Source: Caulobacteraceae bacterium
GTDB taxonomy: Bacteria; Pseudomonadota; Alphaproteobacteria; Caulobacterales; Caulobacteraceae
Direction of reading: 5' to 3'
Assembly: GCA_947475415.1 (NCBI GenBank)
Contig: CANJLH010000003.1
Coordinates: 248,001 to 312,000, forward strand
DNA length: 64,000 nucleotides
Both the position numbers and the translations under genes were made by a program. The notes below the pieces were generated by a model. That model ran no database searches. It was not told the origin of the DNA and saw nothing but the letters and a program-made list of their open reading frames with translations. This document shows, in pieces, positions 45,008 through 54,013 of this stretch. The stretch's first letter is position 1. Each line of letters opens with the position of its first letter.

Positions 45008-46132
45008 ATGGCCGAAGAGCCTGCCCAGGAATACGTGCAGATTCCCACCAAGCCGCAGATGCGCGAGCTTAATGACGTGCGCGCAGGCCTACAGGCCTGG
45101 CTTAGAGCGCATGTCCCGAACGGCGGGGGACTGGAGATCACCGACCTGCGAATCCCCACCGGCGCGGGCGTGGCCAACGAGACCATCCTCGTCACCGCTC
45201 GGGAGGGCGCGAGTGAGACAGGCTATGTTGTGCGTGTGGGTACGACCTATCACCTGTTCATGGGCATGGACGTAGAGGTCCACTGCAGGCTTTACCAGAT
45301 GCTGGAGGGCGAGCCCCACATACCCTCCCCGCCGATCATCGGCTACGAGCCGGACAAGACCCTGTTCGGCGAACCGTTCTTCGTCATGCGACGGGTCGAC
45401 GGCTTGGTCCCGGCTGACGATCCCCATTACTACACCGCCGGCTGGGTGACGGACCTTTCCGTGCCCGAACGCCGGCAGCTTTGGCGCAACACCGTCGAGC
45501 TGATGACCAAGATCCACCGGGTCGACCTTGCCAAGGTGGCGTTCCTGGAGCGTCCGCACCTGGGCCGCAACGGCCTTGAGCAGGAGATGAACCACTGGAT
45601 CGCCTATGCCAAATGGTGCGGCGGCGACGCCCTGCCGATCGTGCGCAAGGCCGCAGAATGGCTGCAGGCGAACATGCCGGCGGATCCGCCGCCCGGGTTT
45701 TCGTGGGGCGACTCGCGCCCGCCCAACATTATTTTCAAAGGTGTGGAGCCGGTGGCCCTGCTGGATTGGGACATGGTCTCGATTGCAGGACCCGAGTGCG
45801 ATCTCGCCTGGTGGACCGTGATGGACCAGTCCAACTCAACCCAACGCGGCCTGCCACGCCTCGAAGGCTTCGGGACCCCCGCCGAGACCATTGCGCTGTG
45901 GGAAGATATGATGGGTCGCAAGGCCCAGAACCTCGACTGGCACCTGGTCTTGAACGCCTTACGGATAAGGCTGGTGATGGTTCGGCTGCCGAAAATGCTG
46001 TTCGACCAGGGCCTCATCAACGCCGACCAGCGCGCCAGCCTGGACTCCGGTGAGATGGAATGGTTGGACGATCTCTTGGACCGGCCGCTGACGGGACCGT
46101 TCGGCACCGCCTGGACCGGCTGGAACCTGTAG
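45008..46132 (+). CDS. APH-family phosphotransferase (ACAD10/11-like kinase)
   Basis: A 374-residue kinase-fold protein of the aminoglycoside phosphotransferase/choline kinase superfamily. The catalytic loop is WGDSRPPNIIF, and the metal-binding Asp is in LLDWDMVSIAGPECDLAWW. Homologues next to acyl-CoA dehydrogenases phosphorylate hydroxyacyl-CoA so that water can be eliminated, which fits this catabolic region better than antibiotic resistance. The ATG at 45008 has a GAGGAG ribosome site. Confidence 0.87.
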   Translation: MAEEPAQEYVQIPTKPQMRELNDVRAGLQAWLRAHVPNGGGLEITDLRIPTGAGVANETILVTAREGASETGYVVRVGTTYHLFMGMDVEVHCRLYQMLEGEPHIPSPPIIGYEPDKTLFGEPFFVMRRVDGLVPADDPHYYTAGWVTDLSVPERRQLWRNTVELMTKIHRVDLAKVAFLERPHLGRNGLEQEMNHWIAYAKWCGGDALPIVRKAAEWLQANMPADPPPGFSWGDSRPPNIIFKGVEPVALLDWDMVSIAGPECDLAWWTVMDQSNSTQRGLPRLEGFGTPAETIALWEDMMGRKAQNLDWHLVLNALRIRLVMVRLPKMLFDQGLINADQRASLDSGEMEWLDDLLDRPLTGPFGTAWTGWNL

Positions 46133-46145
46133 CGGAGCTCGGCCC

Positions 46146-46907
46146 ATGAAGATGCACGTGTTGTCGGGCGGACGGCTGCGCATGCGCCGAGGCATCTATT
46201 ATCCCGACGCCGCCAAGGAGGAGACCTTCGAACTGCCGGTGTCCTGCATTCTGCTGAAGCACGCTCAGGGGAATGTGCTGTTCGACACCGGTTGTCATCC
46301 CGACGCGGCGACCGATCCGGACGGCCGATGGGGACCAACGGCGAGGATCTCCGTGCCGATTTTCGAGGCCAAGGATGCAGTGGTGAATGAATTGCCCAAG
46401 GCGGGCCTCACCGCCGACGACATCGACGTGGTGATCTGTTCCCACCTGCACATCGACCACTGCGGCTGTAACGCCTTCTTCAAGCGGGCGACCATTGTCT
46501 GTCATGCCGCGGAACTGGCGGCTGCGAAGGCCGATGATTCTGATTCCAAAGGCTACATGCGCATCGACTGGGACCATGACCAGGTGTTCGAAACCATCGA
46601 CGCCCAGCGCGACCTGTTCGGCGATGGCCGCCTGACCCTGCTACCCGCGCCGGGGCACACGCCGGGCATGGTGATCTGCCACGTGGTTCTGGATAAGGAC
46701 GGGGCCTTCGTCCTGGCCTCCGACGCAATTCCCGTGCAGGCCTGCCTGGACAAGCGTTATGCGCCAAAGGTGACCTGGGACCACGAAAAGTCGGCGAAAG
46801 TCTTCGAAGAGGTGGCCCGGCTGCAGAAAGATGGCGCCACGGTGCTGTTCGGCCATGACGATGCCCAGTACCAGAGCCTGCGCAAGGGCGAGGCTTTCTA
46901 CGCCTGA
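46146..46907 (+). CDS. MBL-fold lactonase-like hydrolase (AttM/AiiA family)
   Basis: A 253-residue metallo-beta-lactamase-fold protein. The two-zinc motif is His100-x-His102-x-Asp104-His105 (SHLHIDH), with a further His in APGHTPG, Asp in LASDAI and His in FGHDD. The length and the early N-terminal domain match N-acyl-homoserine lactonases. In this context it could instead open a lactone in a degradation pathway. It starts 13 bases after the phosphotransferase stop. Confidence 0.87.
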   Translation: MKMHVLSGGRLRMRRGIYYPDAAKEETFELPVSCILLKHAQGNVLFDTGCHPDAATDPDGRWGPTARISVPIFEAKDAVVNELPKAGLTADDIDVVICSHLHIDHCGCNAFFKRATIVCHAAELAAAKADDSDSKGYMRIDWDHDQVFETIDAQRDLFGDGRLTLLPAPGHTPGMVICHVVLDKDGAFVLASDAIPVQACLDKRYAPKVTWDHEKSAKVFEEVARLQKDGATVLFGHDDAQYQSLRKGEAFYA

Positions 46908-46939
46908 GGCCTCGCCGGTCGCCGGACCCTGGCGGCGGC

Positions 46940-47695
46940 TCAGGGCGCGATGAGCAAATCGAACCGGGAGCTGTCGTCCCGCCGCAGCGGGTCATCCTGC
47001 AGATCCCTGGCCCAGGATTCAACCATCGCATTCGCGCGCCTGGCGTGGACTACGGCGACTTCCGCGTCACCGTCGATGACGGCGGCCACCAGGCTCAGGC
47101 GATTCTTGCGGAACGCCCGGAGCCGTTCAGGGCTGTTGAAAACCGGTTTGTGAATTTCACGGAAGCAGATCTCGGTGTGAACCCGCAGGATCAGCTCGAT
47201 GAACGGATTTCTCGCCAGCTCATAGAGGTGGTCGCGCACGGCCATTTCAGCCCTCGCCAGGCCACCCGCCGAAAGGTCTTCCTCGCGAAGCATGGCTGCG
47301 GCTGCGGCGATCGGCCTGCGGTCGGCCTCGGGCGGCGCCTCTGCGGCCAAGCGCGCAAGCTGGGCGTGAAGCCCGCCTGCGGCCACGACCAATTCCAGGA
47401 AACTTGGCGTATGAATGCGTAGATGGGTGGCCACGGCGCTGGTCACCGCGCGGCTGTCGGGCCTGTGACCATAGTAGCCGCCGCCCACGCCACGCTTAAC
47501 CTTGAGCAGATGTTCGTGCTCCAGCAGCCGCGCGGTCTGGCGCAGGGTCGCCCGGCCCACGCCCAGCAGCGAAGCCAGCTCGTCCTCCGAACCCAGGAAC
47601 GCCCCGCCAGGCCGCGACAGGATGATTTCCCGTAAGGTGTGAACCGCTGCGCGGGCGGCGTTCTGCGGCTTGGGTGAGGGATTGGAATTCGGCAT
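46940..47695 (-). CDS. GntR-family transcriptional regulator (FCD type)
   Basis: A 251-residue regulator. The winged-helix DNA-binding domain spans about 12-80 (LASLLGVGRATLRQTARLLEH). The C-terminal helical bundle looks FCD-like (Arg/His ligands in HLYELARNPFIELILRVH). The start at 47695 is chosen because the region further up contains a palindrome and non-coding promoter. It is divergent from an SDR-CaiB unit and probably represses catabolic genes, with a CoA ester or carboxylic acid as inducer. Confidence 0.87.
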   Translation of the reverse strand: MPNSNPSPKPQNAARAAVHTLREIILSRPGGAFLGSEDELASLLGVGRATLRQTARLLEHEHLLKVKRGVGGGYYGHRPDSRAVTSAVATHLRIHTPSFLELVVAAGGLHAQLARLAAEAPPEADRRPIAAAAAMLREEDLSAGGLARAEMAVRDHLYELARNPFIELILRVHTEICFREIHKPVFNSPERLRAFRKNRLSLVAAVIDGDAEVAVVHARRANAMVESWARDLQDDPLRRDDSSRFDLLIAP

Positions 47696-47713
47696 GGTGC
47701 TCTTAGTGACTCG

Positions 47714-47759
47714 ATGCGCGCCATTGTAGAATCGAAATGATTCATACCTTAGCGCGCAT
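47714..47759. promoter_or_regulatory. Nested palindrome in the GntR/SDR divergent promoter
   Basis: An outer 8-base inverted repeat ATGCGCGC (47714-47721) and GCGCGCAT (47752-47759) surrounds an inner GAATC-gaaat-GATTC (47729-47743). The two centres differ by half a base, so the whole 46-bp stretch is nearly one palindrome. It starts 19 bases upstream of the regulator start, a likely operator for the FCD-type protein. The inner arms also form GANTC sites. Confidence 0.6.
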
Positions 47760-47882
47760 TTTTCAGCCTGTAGAGCGCCTAGTTCGATGAACGCCACTCT
47801 TGGATGTGCGGTATAGATTGCCGTTGAGATTGGCTCGGGATCGTGTCCGTACTGGCCCAAGTCCGAAGGGAGGGAGTCTAAG

Positions 47883-48638
47883 ATGGAAAAGGATTTCGAC
47901 GGCAAGGTGGTATTGATCACCGGCTCAGCGCGAGGGTTGGGCGCCGAGACGGCGCGAATCTTCGCCAGCCGCGGAGCCTCGCTGTTCCTGGTGGACGTGC
48001 TGGCCGATCGGCTGGAGCAGACCCGCGCCGAACTGGCGGCGACGGGCGCGCCCTGTCAGGCGATGGTCGCTGATATCTCCCAACGCGCCAATTGCCAGGC
48101 TGCTGTCGCGGCGGCGGTGAAGGCTTACGGTCGTCTAGACGTGCTCTGCAACGTCGCGGCCGCCCTTCGGTTTGGCCGGGTGACCGACGTGCCGGAGGCG
48201 GACTGGTCGATCATAATGGCGGTGAACCTGTCGGCGCCGTTCTGGTTCAGCCAGGCGGCGATTCCGCACCTGCTGGAGACCAACGGCAATATCGTCAATG
48301 TGGCGTCACAGGCCGCCCAGATCGGCTGCGCCTACATCGTGCCCTACTCCGCCTCCAAGGGCGGCCTCTTGATGATGACCAAGTCGATGGCGATGGAGTA
48401 CATGAAGGCCGGCATCCGCATCAACGCGGTGGCGCCCGGCACCATGAAGACCGAGATCGGCGAAGGCGTGCACCGCCCCGACGACCTGGATGTAGAGCTG
48501 ATGGTCCGCTATTCCGGCGTGCGCCCGCCGAGCGAGGCGAAAGAGGTCGCCGAACTGATCGTCTTCACCGCCTCCGACCGGGCCAGCGCCATCCACGGGG
48601 CCTGTCTGTCGGCGGACGGCGGGGTCACGGCGGGTTAG
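47883..48638 (+). CDS. SDR-family oxidoreductase
   Basis: A 251-residue classical SDR: TGSARGLG (13-20), FLVDVL acidic turn (NAD preference), Ser142, Tyr155 and Lys159 (YSASK). A strong GGGAGGG ribosome site lies just upstream. It is divergent from the GntR regulator and followed by a CaiB CoA-transferase, so it probably oxidises a hydroxylated catabolic intermediate under that regulator's control. Confidence 0.93.
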   Translation: MEKDFDGKVVLITGSARGLGAETARIFASRGASLFLVDVLADRLEQTRAELAATGAPCQAMVADISQRANCQAAVAAAVKAYGRLDVLCNVAAALRFGRVTDVPEADWSIIMAVNLSAPFWFSQAAIPHLLETNGNIVNVASQAAQIGCAYIVPYSASKGGLLMMTKSMAMEYMKAGIRINAVAPGTMKTEIGEGVHRPDDLDVELMVRYSGVRPPSEAKEVAELIVFTASDRASAIHGACLSADGGVTAG

Positions 48639-48663
48639 GCGGCGCGCCCGGGAAAGCGCCCGC

Positions 48664-49854
48664 ATGCTGCTCAAGGGACTGAAGGTGATCGACTGGGCCG
48701 GCTGGATCGCCGGGCCCGGTTGCGCCGGCCTGATGGCCGACTGGGGCGCCGAAGTGATCAAGGTGGAAACCTTCGCCGGCGACCCGATCCGCAGCGCCCA
48801 CCACGACGCCGCCAGCGGCGATCCCGCCGGACCGGGCTTCACCCTGGACAACCGAGGCAAGCGCGGCGTCGCGCTCGACCTGGCCACACCTGCGGGCCAC
48901 AGGGCGATGCTGGCCCTGCTCGAAGGCGCCGACGTCCTGATCACCAACTTCCGCCCCGGCGGTCTCAAACGTCTGGGCCTCGATTATGGGTCGATCCGCG
49001 AGCGGTATCCGAAGCTGATCTACGCCAGCGTCAGCGCCTTCGGACTGGTGGGCGATGAGATCGACAAGGCCGGCTTCGATATCACCGTATTCTGGGGGCG
49101 TAGCGGCGTCGGCGCTTCGACCATCCCGCCGAACCAGGAGCCGTTCCCCAATCGGCCGGGGTTCGGAGACCACATGACCGCCCTGGCCACCTTGGCGGGC
49201 GTGCTGGCAGCCCTGCATGAGCGCAGCCGCACAGGCGTCGGACGGTTGGTGGAAGTGTCGTTGATGCGGGCCGCGGCCTATGCTCTGGGCTGCGATCTGT
49301 CGGCCCATCTGCGCCACGGCGCGACCCAGACCGCTGTCCCGCGGGATCAGCGGCCGGTGGCCAATTCGGGGTATTTCCGCACCGCCGACGACCGTTGGGT
49401 GGGCCTGGTTCCGCGCGGGCCGGCGGACTTTCCTTTGCTGATGGACGCGCTGGGGCTGCCGCAGCTGGGCGGCGATCCGCGTTACCAGCCGCCGGTCACC
49501 GACCCCGAGTCGGTGCAGCTATTGCGCACGGCCATCGATGCAGCCTTTGCGAAGCTGACGCTGGAGGAGATCCGCGAACGGCTTGACGCCGCCGATTTGG
49601 CCTGGGCGCCCCTGGCCACCCTGACCGAATTCGAAATGGATCCGCAGGCGCACGCGGCGGGCTGTTTCGTCGAACAGCCCAACGGCCATGGGGGCAGCTT
49701 CTGGGCGCCGGCCGGCCCGGTGCGCTTCCCCGGCCTCGACACCGGCCCCGCCGGCCCGGCCCCTCGGCTCGGTGAGCACAGCGCCGAGGTGCTGCGCGAG
49801 GCGGGGCTGAGCGAGGCGGAGATCGCCGAGGCGATTGGGGCGGCTATCGGGTGA
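48664..49854 (+). CDS. CaiB/BaiF-family (family III) CoA transferase
   Basis: A 396-residue family III CoA transferase. The CaiB N-terminal pattern LKGLKVIDWAGWIAGPGCAGLMADWGAEVIK is present with its family glycine-rich start, and the catalytic Asp is expected in the GFDITVFWGRSG region. These enzymes exchange CoA between acids through a mixed anhydride, or in some cases racemise acyl-CoA. It follows the SDR by 25 bases and is convergent with the esterase gene. Confidence 0.92.
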   Translation: MLLKGLKVIDWAGWIAGPGCAGLMADWGAEVIKVETFAGDPIRSAHHDAASGDPAGPGFTLDNRGKRGVALDLATPAGHRAMLALLEGADVLITNFRPGGLKRLGLDYGSIRERYPKLIYASVSAFGLVGDEIDKAGFDITVFWGRSGVGASTIPPNQEPFPNRPGFGDHMTALATLAGVLAALHERSRTGVGRLVEVSLMRAAAYALGCDLSAHLRHGATQTAVPRDQRPVANSGYFRTADDRWVGLVPRGPADFPLLMDALGLPQLGGDPRYQPPVTDPESVQLLRTAIDAAFAKLTLEEIRERLDAADLAWAPLATLTEFEMDPQAHAAGCFVEQPNGHGGSFWAPAGPVRFPGLDTGPAGPAPRLGEHSAEVLREAGLSEAEIAEAIGAAIG

Positions 49855-49892
49855 AGATTGGGTCCGGGCGCGCGATTTGTCGCCAGCGCCGG

Positions 49893-51074
49893 CTACGCCA
49901 ACGCCCCGTAGATCAGCGCCCGCAATTCCCGCCAGCCATAGGGATTGGCCGGGTCCGGGGGCGGGAGGGGCGGCATGGACTGGGTCATGAACACCACCAT
50001 CAGATCCTCTGCGGGATCGACGAAGCACAGGGACCCGGCGGCGCCGGTCCAGTTGAACTCGCCGATTGAGCCGGACAGTCCGGCCTCGGCGGGGTCGAGC
50101 ATGATCCCGAAGCCAAGGCCGAAGCCCTGGCCGGTAAAGGGCTTGAAGAAGGGCTGACGGGTGGCGGCGGAGATTGTGCGACCGCCGGTCAAATGGTTGA
50201 GAGTCATAAGCTCCAGGGTCTTGCGGCCGAGGATGCGCTGTCCGTCCAGCTCGCCGTGGCCCAGCAGCATGCGGCCGAAGCGCTGGTAGTCGATCGCGGT
50301 TCCCACCAGACCGCCGGAACCGGAATGGTAGGTGATGTCGCCCAACAGCCGGCTCGCCGCCGGATCATCGATGAGCTTCAGGCCGTCGGGACGTTTTTCG
50401 TAAAGCGCGGCCAGGCGGGCCGGGTCGCGGGCGTTGAAGGCGGTGTCGGTCATGCCCAGGGGCTCGAAGATCCAGCGCTGGAGATAGCGGTCGAACCGCT
50501 CGCCGGAGATCACCTGGACCAGATAGCCGACGATATCGGTGGAGACGCCATAGTCGAACTCATCGCCCGGATGGAAGCTCAAGGGCGCCTGGGCCAGCCG
50601 CGCCACCGTCTCGTCCAGGGTGCGCGGCGCCGGCCGGGCGGGGTGATCGCCCAGGGCCGGCCGGGCGGCGTGGGCGGTCCCGAGGCCCGACTGGTGGGAG
50701 AGCAGGTGCTGGACGCTCATGGGCCGGGCGCAGGCGATGTTCGCCCGGCGGTCGGCGGGATCGCGGACCTGCAAGTCCTTCCAGGCGGGAATGAAGTCGG
50801 CCACCGGTTGGTCGAGACGCACAAGGCCGCGCTCGTAGAGCTGCATCAGCGCCACCGAGGTGATCGGCTTGGACATGGAATAGAGCCGGCAAAGGCTGTC
50901 GGAGGTCATCGGCGCGCCGCGTTCGATATCGCGCTGACCCAGGGCGTTTTCGTGGATCAAGCGACCTTCGCGCCAGATGTTGGTGGTGACGCCGGGAAAG
51001 GCGCCCCGGTTGATCTCCCGCTTGAGGTGGTCGTCCAGGTAGCCCAGTCGGGTCTTATCCGCGCCGCGCGCCAT
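49893..51074 (-). CDS. Serine beta-lactamase-fold hydrolase (EstB-like)
   Basis: A 393-residue class C beta-lactamase-fold protein. The nucleophile motif is Ser66-Met-Ser-Lys69, and Tyr175 in FDYGVSTD is the second catalytic residue. The family includes EstB-type esterases, and no secretion signal is seen, so it probably hydrolyses an ester rather than conferring drug resistance. The start at 51074 removes an unlikely Arg/Pro leader. Confidence 0.9.
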   Translation of the reverse strand: MARGADKTRLGYLDDHLKREINRGAFPGVTTNIWREGRLIHENALGQRDIERGAPMTSDSLCRLYSMSKPITSVALMQLYERGLVRLDQPVADFIPAWKDLQVRDPADRRANIACARPMSVQHLLSHQSGLGTAHAARPALGDHPARPAPRTLDETVARLAQAPLSFHPGDEFDYGVSTDIVGYLVQVISGERFDRYLQRWIFEPLGMTDTAFNARDPARLAALYEKRPDGLKLIDDPAASRLLGDITYHSGSGGLVGTAIDYQRFGRMLLGHGELDGQRILGRKTLELMTLNHLTGGRTISAATRQPFFKPFTGQGFGLGFGIMLDPAEAGLSGSIGEFNWTGAAGSLCFVDPAEDLMVVFMTQSMPPLPPPDPANPYGWRELRALIYGALA

Positions 51075-51187
51075 ACCTGATCTCCCGGTTGAGGTGACGA
51101 ACGCTAGGCGGGGGGTCCGCGGTCGGCAAGACCGCCAACTTGCCATGAGTCATTGCGCAGGCGCATCGCCTGGCGCCATGGATTGGC

Positions 51188-52450
51188 ATGGAACGCGCGC
51201 CCGACACTCCGTCCGACGCTCAAAGAGCCGCCGAGCTGCGGCGAATGCAGACCCTCGCCACCGGACTTCTGATCGCCATGGCGGCGGTGTTCGCGGCGTC
51301 CAGTCTGGCCATAGCCCGCGGTGCTGGGCTGGCCTTTGGGCTGGGCTACGTTCGCGCCTTCGCCGAAGCTGCTGTGGTGGGCGCCTGCGCCGACTGGTTC
51401 GCGGTGACCGCCCTGTTCCGCCGTCCGCTGGGTCTGCCAATCCCTCACACCGGGCTGATCCCACGCAACAAGCAGCGGATCGGCGAGGCGCTGGGCGGTT
51501 TCATTGCTGAGAACTTCCTCACCGAGGCGGTGCTGGAAGGCAAGCTGCGGCAATTCGAGCTGGCCCGCTGGGGCGCGCGCTGGCTGCGCCAGGAAGCCAA
51601 TGCGAGCGCCTTGGCCGAGCGTATCACCACGCTCATTCCGGAACTGCTGAACATGACGCCGGCGGACGCACGGCGGGACTTCTTCGCCGCCGCCACGGGA
51701 TCGGTCGTACGCGCCCTGCCGGCGGCGCCCCTGGCCGCGGGCCTGGCGCGGGCGGTTTGGAGCGAAGGCCGGGCCAGGGCGATCCTGGACCGCGGCCTCG
51801 ACGCGCTGGCTCGCTACATCGCCGAGCGGGAGGAGATGATCCGCACCATGGTGGCGGGGCGGACCTTCAAGTGGCTACCCAAATGGGTCGACGGAAAAAT
51901 CGCCGACAAGGTGGTCTCCGCCCTGGGCGAGATCCTGCAGGAGATGCGCGCGCCGGATCATCCTTGGCGAACCGACCTGTCGGCGGCGGTGGAGCGGTTC
52001 ATCGACCGGCTGGAAACCGACCCGGCGCTCCGCACCCGCGCCGAGGCCCTCAAACGCACGCTGCTGGAGGATCCGCGGGTTTTGGGCCAGTTTGCGCAGA
52101 TCCTGACCTCGGCCCTCTCCGGACCGGGATTCCGGGACCTGGAGGCGGCGTTTACCCGCGCCCTGATCAGCTTCGGCGAGTGGCTTGACGAGGATGAGCC
52201 GGCGCGGGCGACGCTGAACGCCTGGATGCGCGCAGCCGCGACCCAGGTCATCGCGCCGCGCCGCCGCGAGATCGGCCGCTTTATCGCCGGCGTGGTGGAG
52301 GGCTGGGACACTCGTTCGATTGTCGAGAAACTTGAGCTGCAGGTGGGGCGGGACCTGCAATTCATTCGGGTGAACGGCACGGTGGTGGGTGGACTTGTGG
52401 GGCTGGCCCTCTATGCGGTCAGCCGGGCCCTGGGGCTTGGCGGAAGCTGA
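51188..52450 (+). CDS. DUF445 membrane protein
   Basis: A 420-residue inner-membrane protein with an N-terminal transmembrane helix pair (about 20-65), a DUF445 core (GACADWFAVTALFRRP, NKQRIGEALGGFIAENFL) and a C-terminal helix near 400. The central part is a long helical domain. Function unknown. It is divergent from the esterase gene with 113 bases between starts. Confidence 0.88.
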   Translation: MERAPDTPSDAQRAAELRRMQTLATGLLIAMAAVFAASSLAIARGAGLAFGLGYVRAFAEAAVVGACADWFAVTALFRRPLGLPIPHTGLIPRNKQRIGEALGGFIAENFLTEAVLEGKLRQFELARWGARWLRQEANASALAERITTLIPELLNMTPADARRDFFAAATGSVVRALPAAPLAAGLARAVWSEGRARAILDRGLDALARYIAEREEMIRTMVAGRTFKWLPKWVDGKIADKVVSALGEILQEMRAPDHPWRTDLSAAVERFIDRLETDPALRTRAEALKRTLLEDPRVLGQFAQILTSALSGPGFRDLEAAFTRALISFGEWLDEDEPARATLNAWMRAAATQVIAPRRREIGRFIAGVVEGWDTRSIVEKLELQVGRDLQFIRVNGTVVGGLVGLALYAVSRALGLGGS

Positions 52451-52467
52451 CGGCCGACCAACCTGCT

Positions 52468-52485
52468 CTTACTTGACAGAGTAAG
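52468..52485. promoter_or_regulatory. Orphan TetR-type inverted repeat with TTGACA
   Basis: CTTACT-tgacag-AGTAAG is a perfect 6-base inverted repeat (52468-52485). A TTGACA hexamer, a consensus -35 box, sits inside it (52473-52478). The layout resembles a TetR-family operator overlapping a promoter, but no obvious gene begins downstream on the plus strand. It lies 18 bases after the DUF445 stop. Confidence 0.4.
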
Positions 52486-52747
52486 TATTGTTCATCCGCA
52501 TCACTTCGAAGGGTCAGCTCACCCTAACGGCGGTCATCCGGAGCGACACAAGGGCGTTCCGAAATGCGAAAAGGCCCAGGATCCGGTGTGGTTCGGCTGG
52601 GCGGCAGGCGTGCTTGCGGCCGCCGCCGCCGCCACGCGACGGTTTCCCGAGTGCGTAGCGGTGGCGTAGGCGGATTCAACAAGGCGACGGTCGAGTTCCC
52701 GCCGGGCGGCTGATTGCGCGCGCCGGCGAAAATCCGAGTCTTCCGCC
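52486..52747. other. Non-coding interval
   Basis: About 260 bases between DUF445 and the GlsB-like gene. Short open frames run through it on both strands, but none has a good start, ribosome site or recognisable product. Near 52610-52640 the DNA is a GCC-repeat-like low-complexity run. I see no RNA gene. It may be leader or degraded sequence of a gene once driven by the inverted repeat at its left edge. Confidence 0.4.
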
Positions 52748-53032
52748 TCAGGCGGCGGGCGGCGCGGGAGGCGCCTCAATGTGCTTGTTCTTCTTGACCA
52801 TGCCGAGCAGGAAAAGCAGCAGCACCGCGCCGATGGTCGAGACCACCAGGCTGGAGAGTTTGCCGGCGAAGTCGATATGAAAGAGCCCCGCGAGTTTTTC
52901 GCCGATCAGGCCCCCAACCAACCCCACAGCCAGATTGGTGAGCAGACCGTGGTGACGGTTCAATAGCCGCTCTGCGATCCAGCCGGCGATGATGCCGATG
53001 ATGATCGCGCCAAAGAATCCCGTGTCGTTCAT
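52748..53032 (-). CDS. GlsB/YeaQ/YmgE-family membrane protein
   Basis: A 94-residue protein with about three transmembrane helices (about 6-22, 32-52 and 62-80) and the family pattern GIIAGWIAERLL, VGLVGGLIGE. The C-terminal tail is Pro/Ala-rich. Such proteins are associated with envelope or osmotic stress. It is divergent from the LptC-like gene. Confidence 0.88.
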   Translation of the reverse strand: MNDTGFFGAIIIGIIAGWIAERLLNRHHGLLTNLAVGLVGGLIGEKLAGLFHIDFAGKLSSLVVSTIGAVLLLFLLGMVKKNKHIEAPPAPPAA

Positions 53033-53201
53033 TGTTTCCCTTCCCTGGAATGCGCACCTTTACTGGCGCGTCTGGGCGTCAGTATTCTATTATGGCCGCG
53101 GTCGCCGCAAGACCGCAGGCACGCGGCAGACCGACGCGGGACTTGCCCTGACCGCCGCTTTCCCGGACAAGCGATCCCGTCCCCAGGTTCGAGGTCGCGG
53201 A

Positions 53202-53804
53202 TTGCTCGCCGTATTTTCAGCTTCAGTCGCCACGCGTCGCCGGCAACGGTTGGCTTGGGTCAAGGCGCTGCGCGTAGCCCTGCCGGTGATGGCTGCTGCG
53301 ACCCTGGCGGGGGTGACCGGCCAGGTGGTCTGGCGCGGTATCCGCATGGTTCTGATCCCCGAGGCCGAGGCGCCGGCCGCCGCCGTGCGGATGGTCAACC
53401 CCATCTTCACTGGGGAATCCCGCGACGGCAGCCGCTATTTCGTCTCGGCCAAGTCAGGGATGCGCGACGCCGGCGATGAAACGCGGATCGTGCTCGACGC
53501 GCCGAATATCAGTGTGAGCCGACTCGACGGCGAACCCACCAACACCACAGCCCGTCGCGGCGTCTTTCGACAGGACGACATGACTTTGCGGCTGCAAGGC
53601 GATGTGCGCGTGCAGGACGGATCTGGCTACCGCCTGAACTTCAACGACGCGGTCTTCGACATCCGCACCGGTCGCGTAACCGGCTCCGGCGTCCAGAGCC
53701 AGGGTCGCGGGGCGGAGGTGAGTTCGGACCGCTACACCGTGGACCAGGATGGCGGACGCATGGTGTTTAAGGGCCGGGTCCGAGGCCGAATTGGCGCACA
53801 GTAG
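53202..53804 (+). CDS. LptC-like periplasmic protein
   Basis: A 200-residue protein with one N-terminal membrane helix (about 22-42) and a C-terminal LptC/OstA-like beta-jellyroll domain: NPIFTGESRDGSRYFVSA, ARRGVFRQDDMTLRLQGDV, then NFNDAVFDIRTG. LptC hands lipid from the inner-membrane LptFG-B complex to LptA. I chose TTG 53202, which has GAGG seven bases upstream, over a longer start overlapping the GlsB gene. Unlike the usual context, no lptA follows, so this may be a paralogue. Confidence 0.82.
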   Translation: MLAVFSASVATRRRQRLAWVKALRVALPVMAAATLAGVTGQVVWRGIRMVLIPEAEAPAAAVRMVNPIFTGESRDGSRYFVSAKSGMRDAGDETRIVLDAPNISVSRLDGEPTNTTARRGVFRQDDMTLRLQGDVRVQDGSGYRLNFNDAVFDIRTGRVTGSGVQSQGRGAEVSSDRYTVDQDGGRMVFKGRVRGRIGAQ

Positions 53805-54013
53805 TCGCCAAAGCCATCGCGCGCTGCCAATGGCGATCCAAATGACGCACCCAATGACGGCAATGTGCGACGCTTTGAATCTGGCGGGTCCGGCCTTCGG
53901 AAGCTACTTAGGGCGCCGAACGGCCGCTTGCGCCGCGCCCGAGGACTGCGCCGCCTTGACACGCCACTCCGTACTTCGCCCACATCGCGCCACCGACGTT
54001 TGGGGGGGCGCCC

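Noticed and set aside
45008..46132. Aminoglycoside resistance gene
   Set aside because: The kinase fold is shared, but the neighbours and family resemblance fit a catabolic hydroxyacyl-CoA kinase better than drug resistance.
50193..51080. A 295-codon plus-strand frame opposite the beta-lactamase-like esterase
   Set aside because: The minus strand has the Ser-x-x-Lys and Tyr motifs; the plus translation has no recognisable sequence.
52534..52779. An 81-codon minus-strand open frame between DUF445 and the GlsB gene
   Set aside because: Arg/Ala-rich, no ribosome site and overlapping the GlsB-like gene end; no evidence of coding.
53956..53961. TTGACA hexamer ahead of the flippase as a promoter
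   Set aside because: No -10-like hexamer at 16-18 bases downstream, so it was not listed as a promoter.
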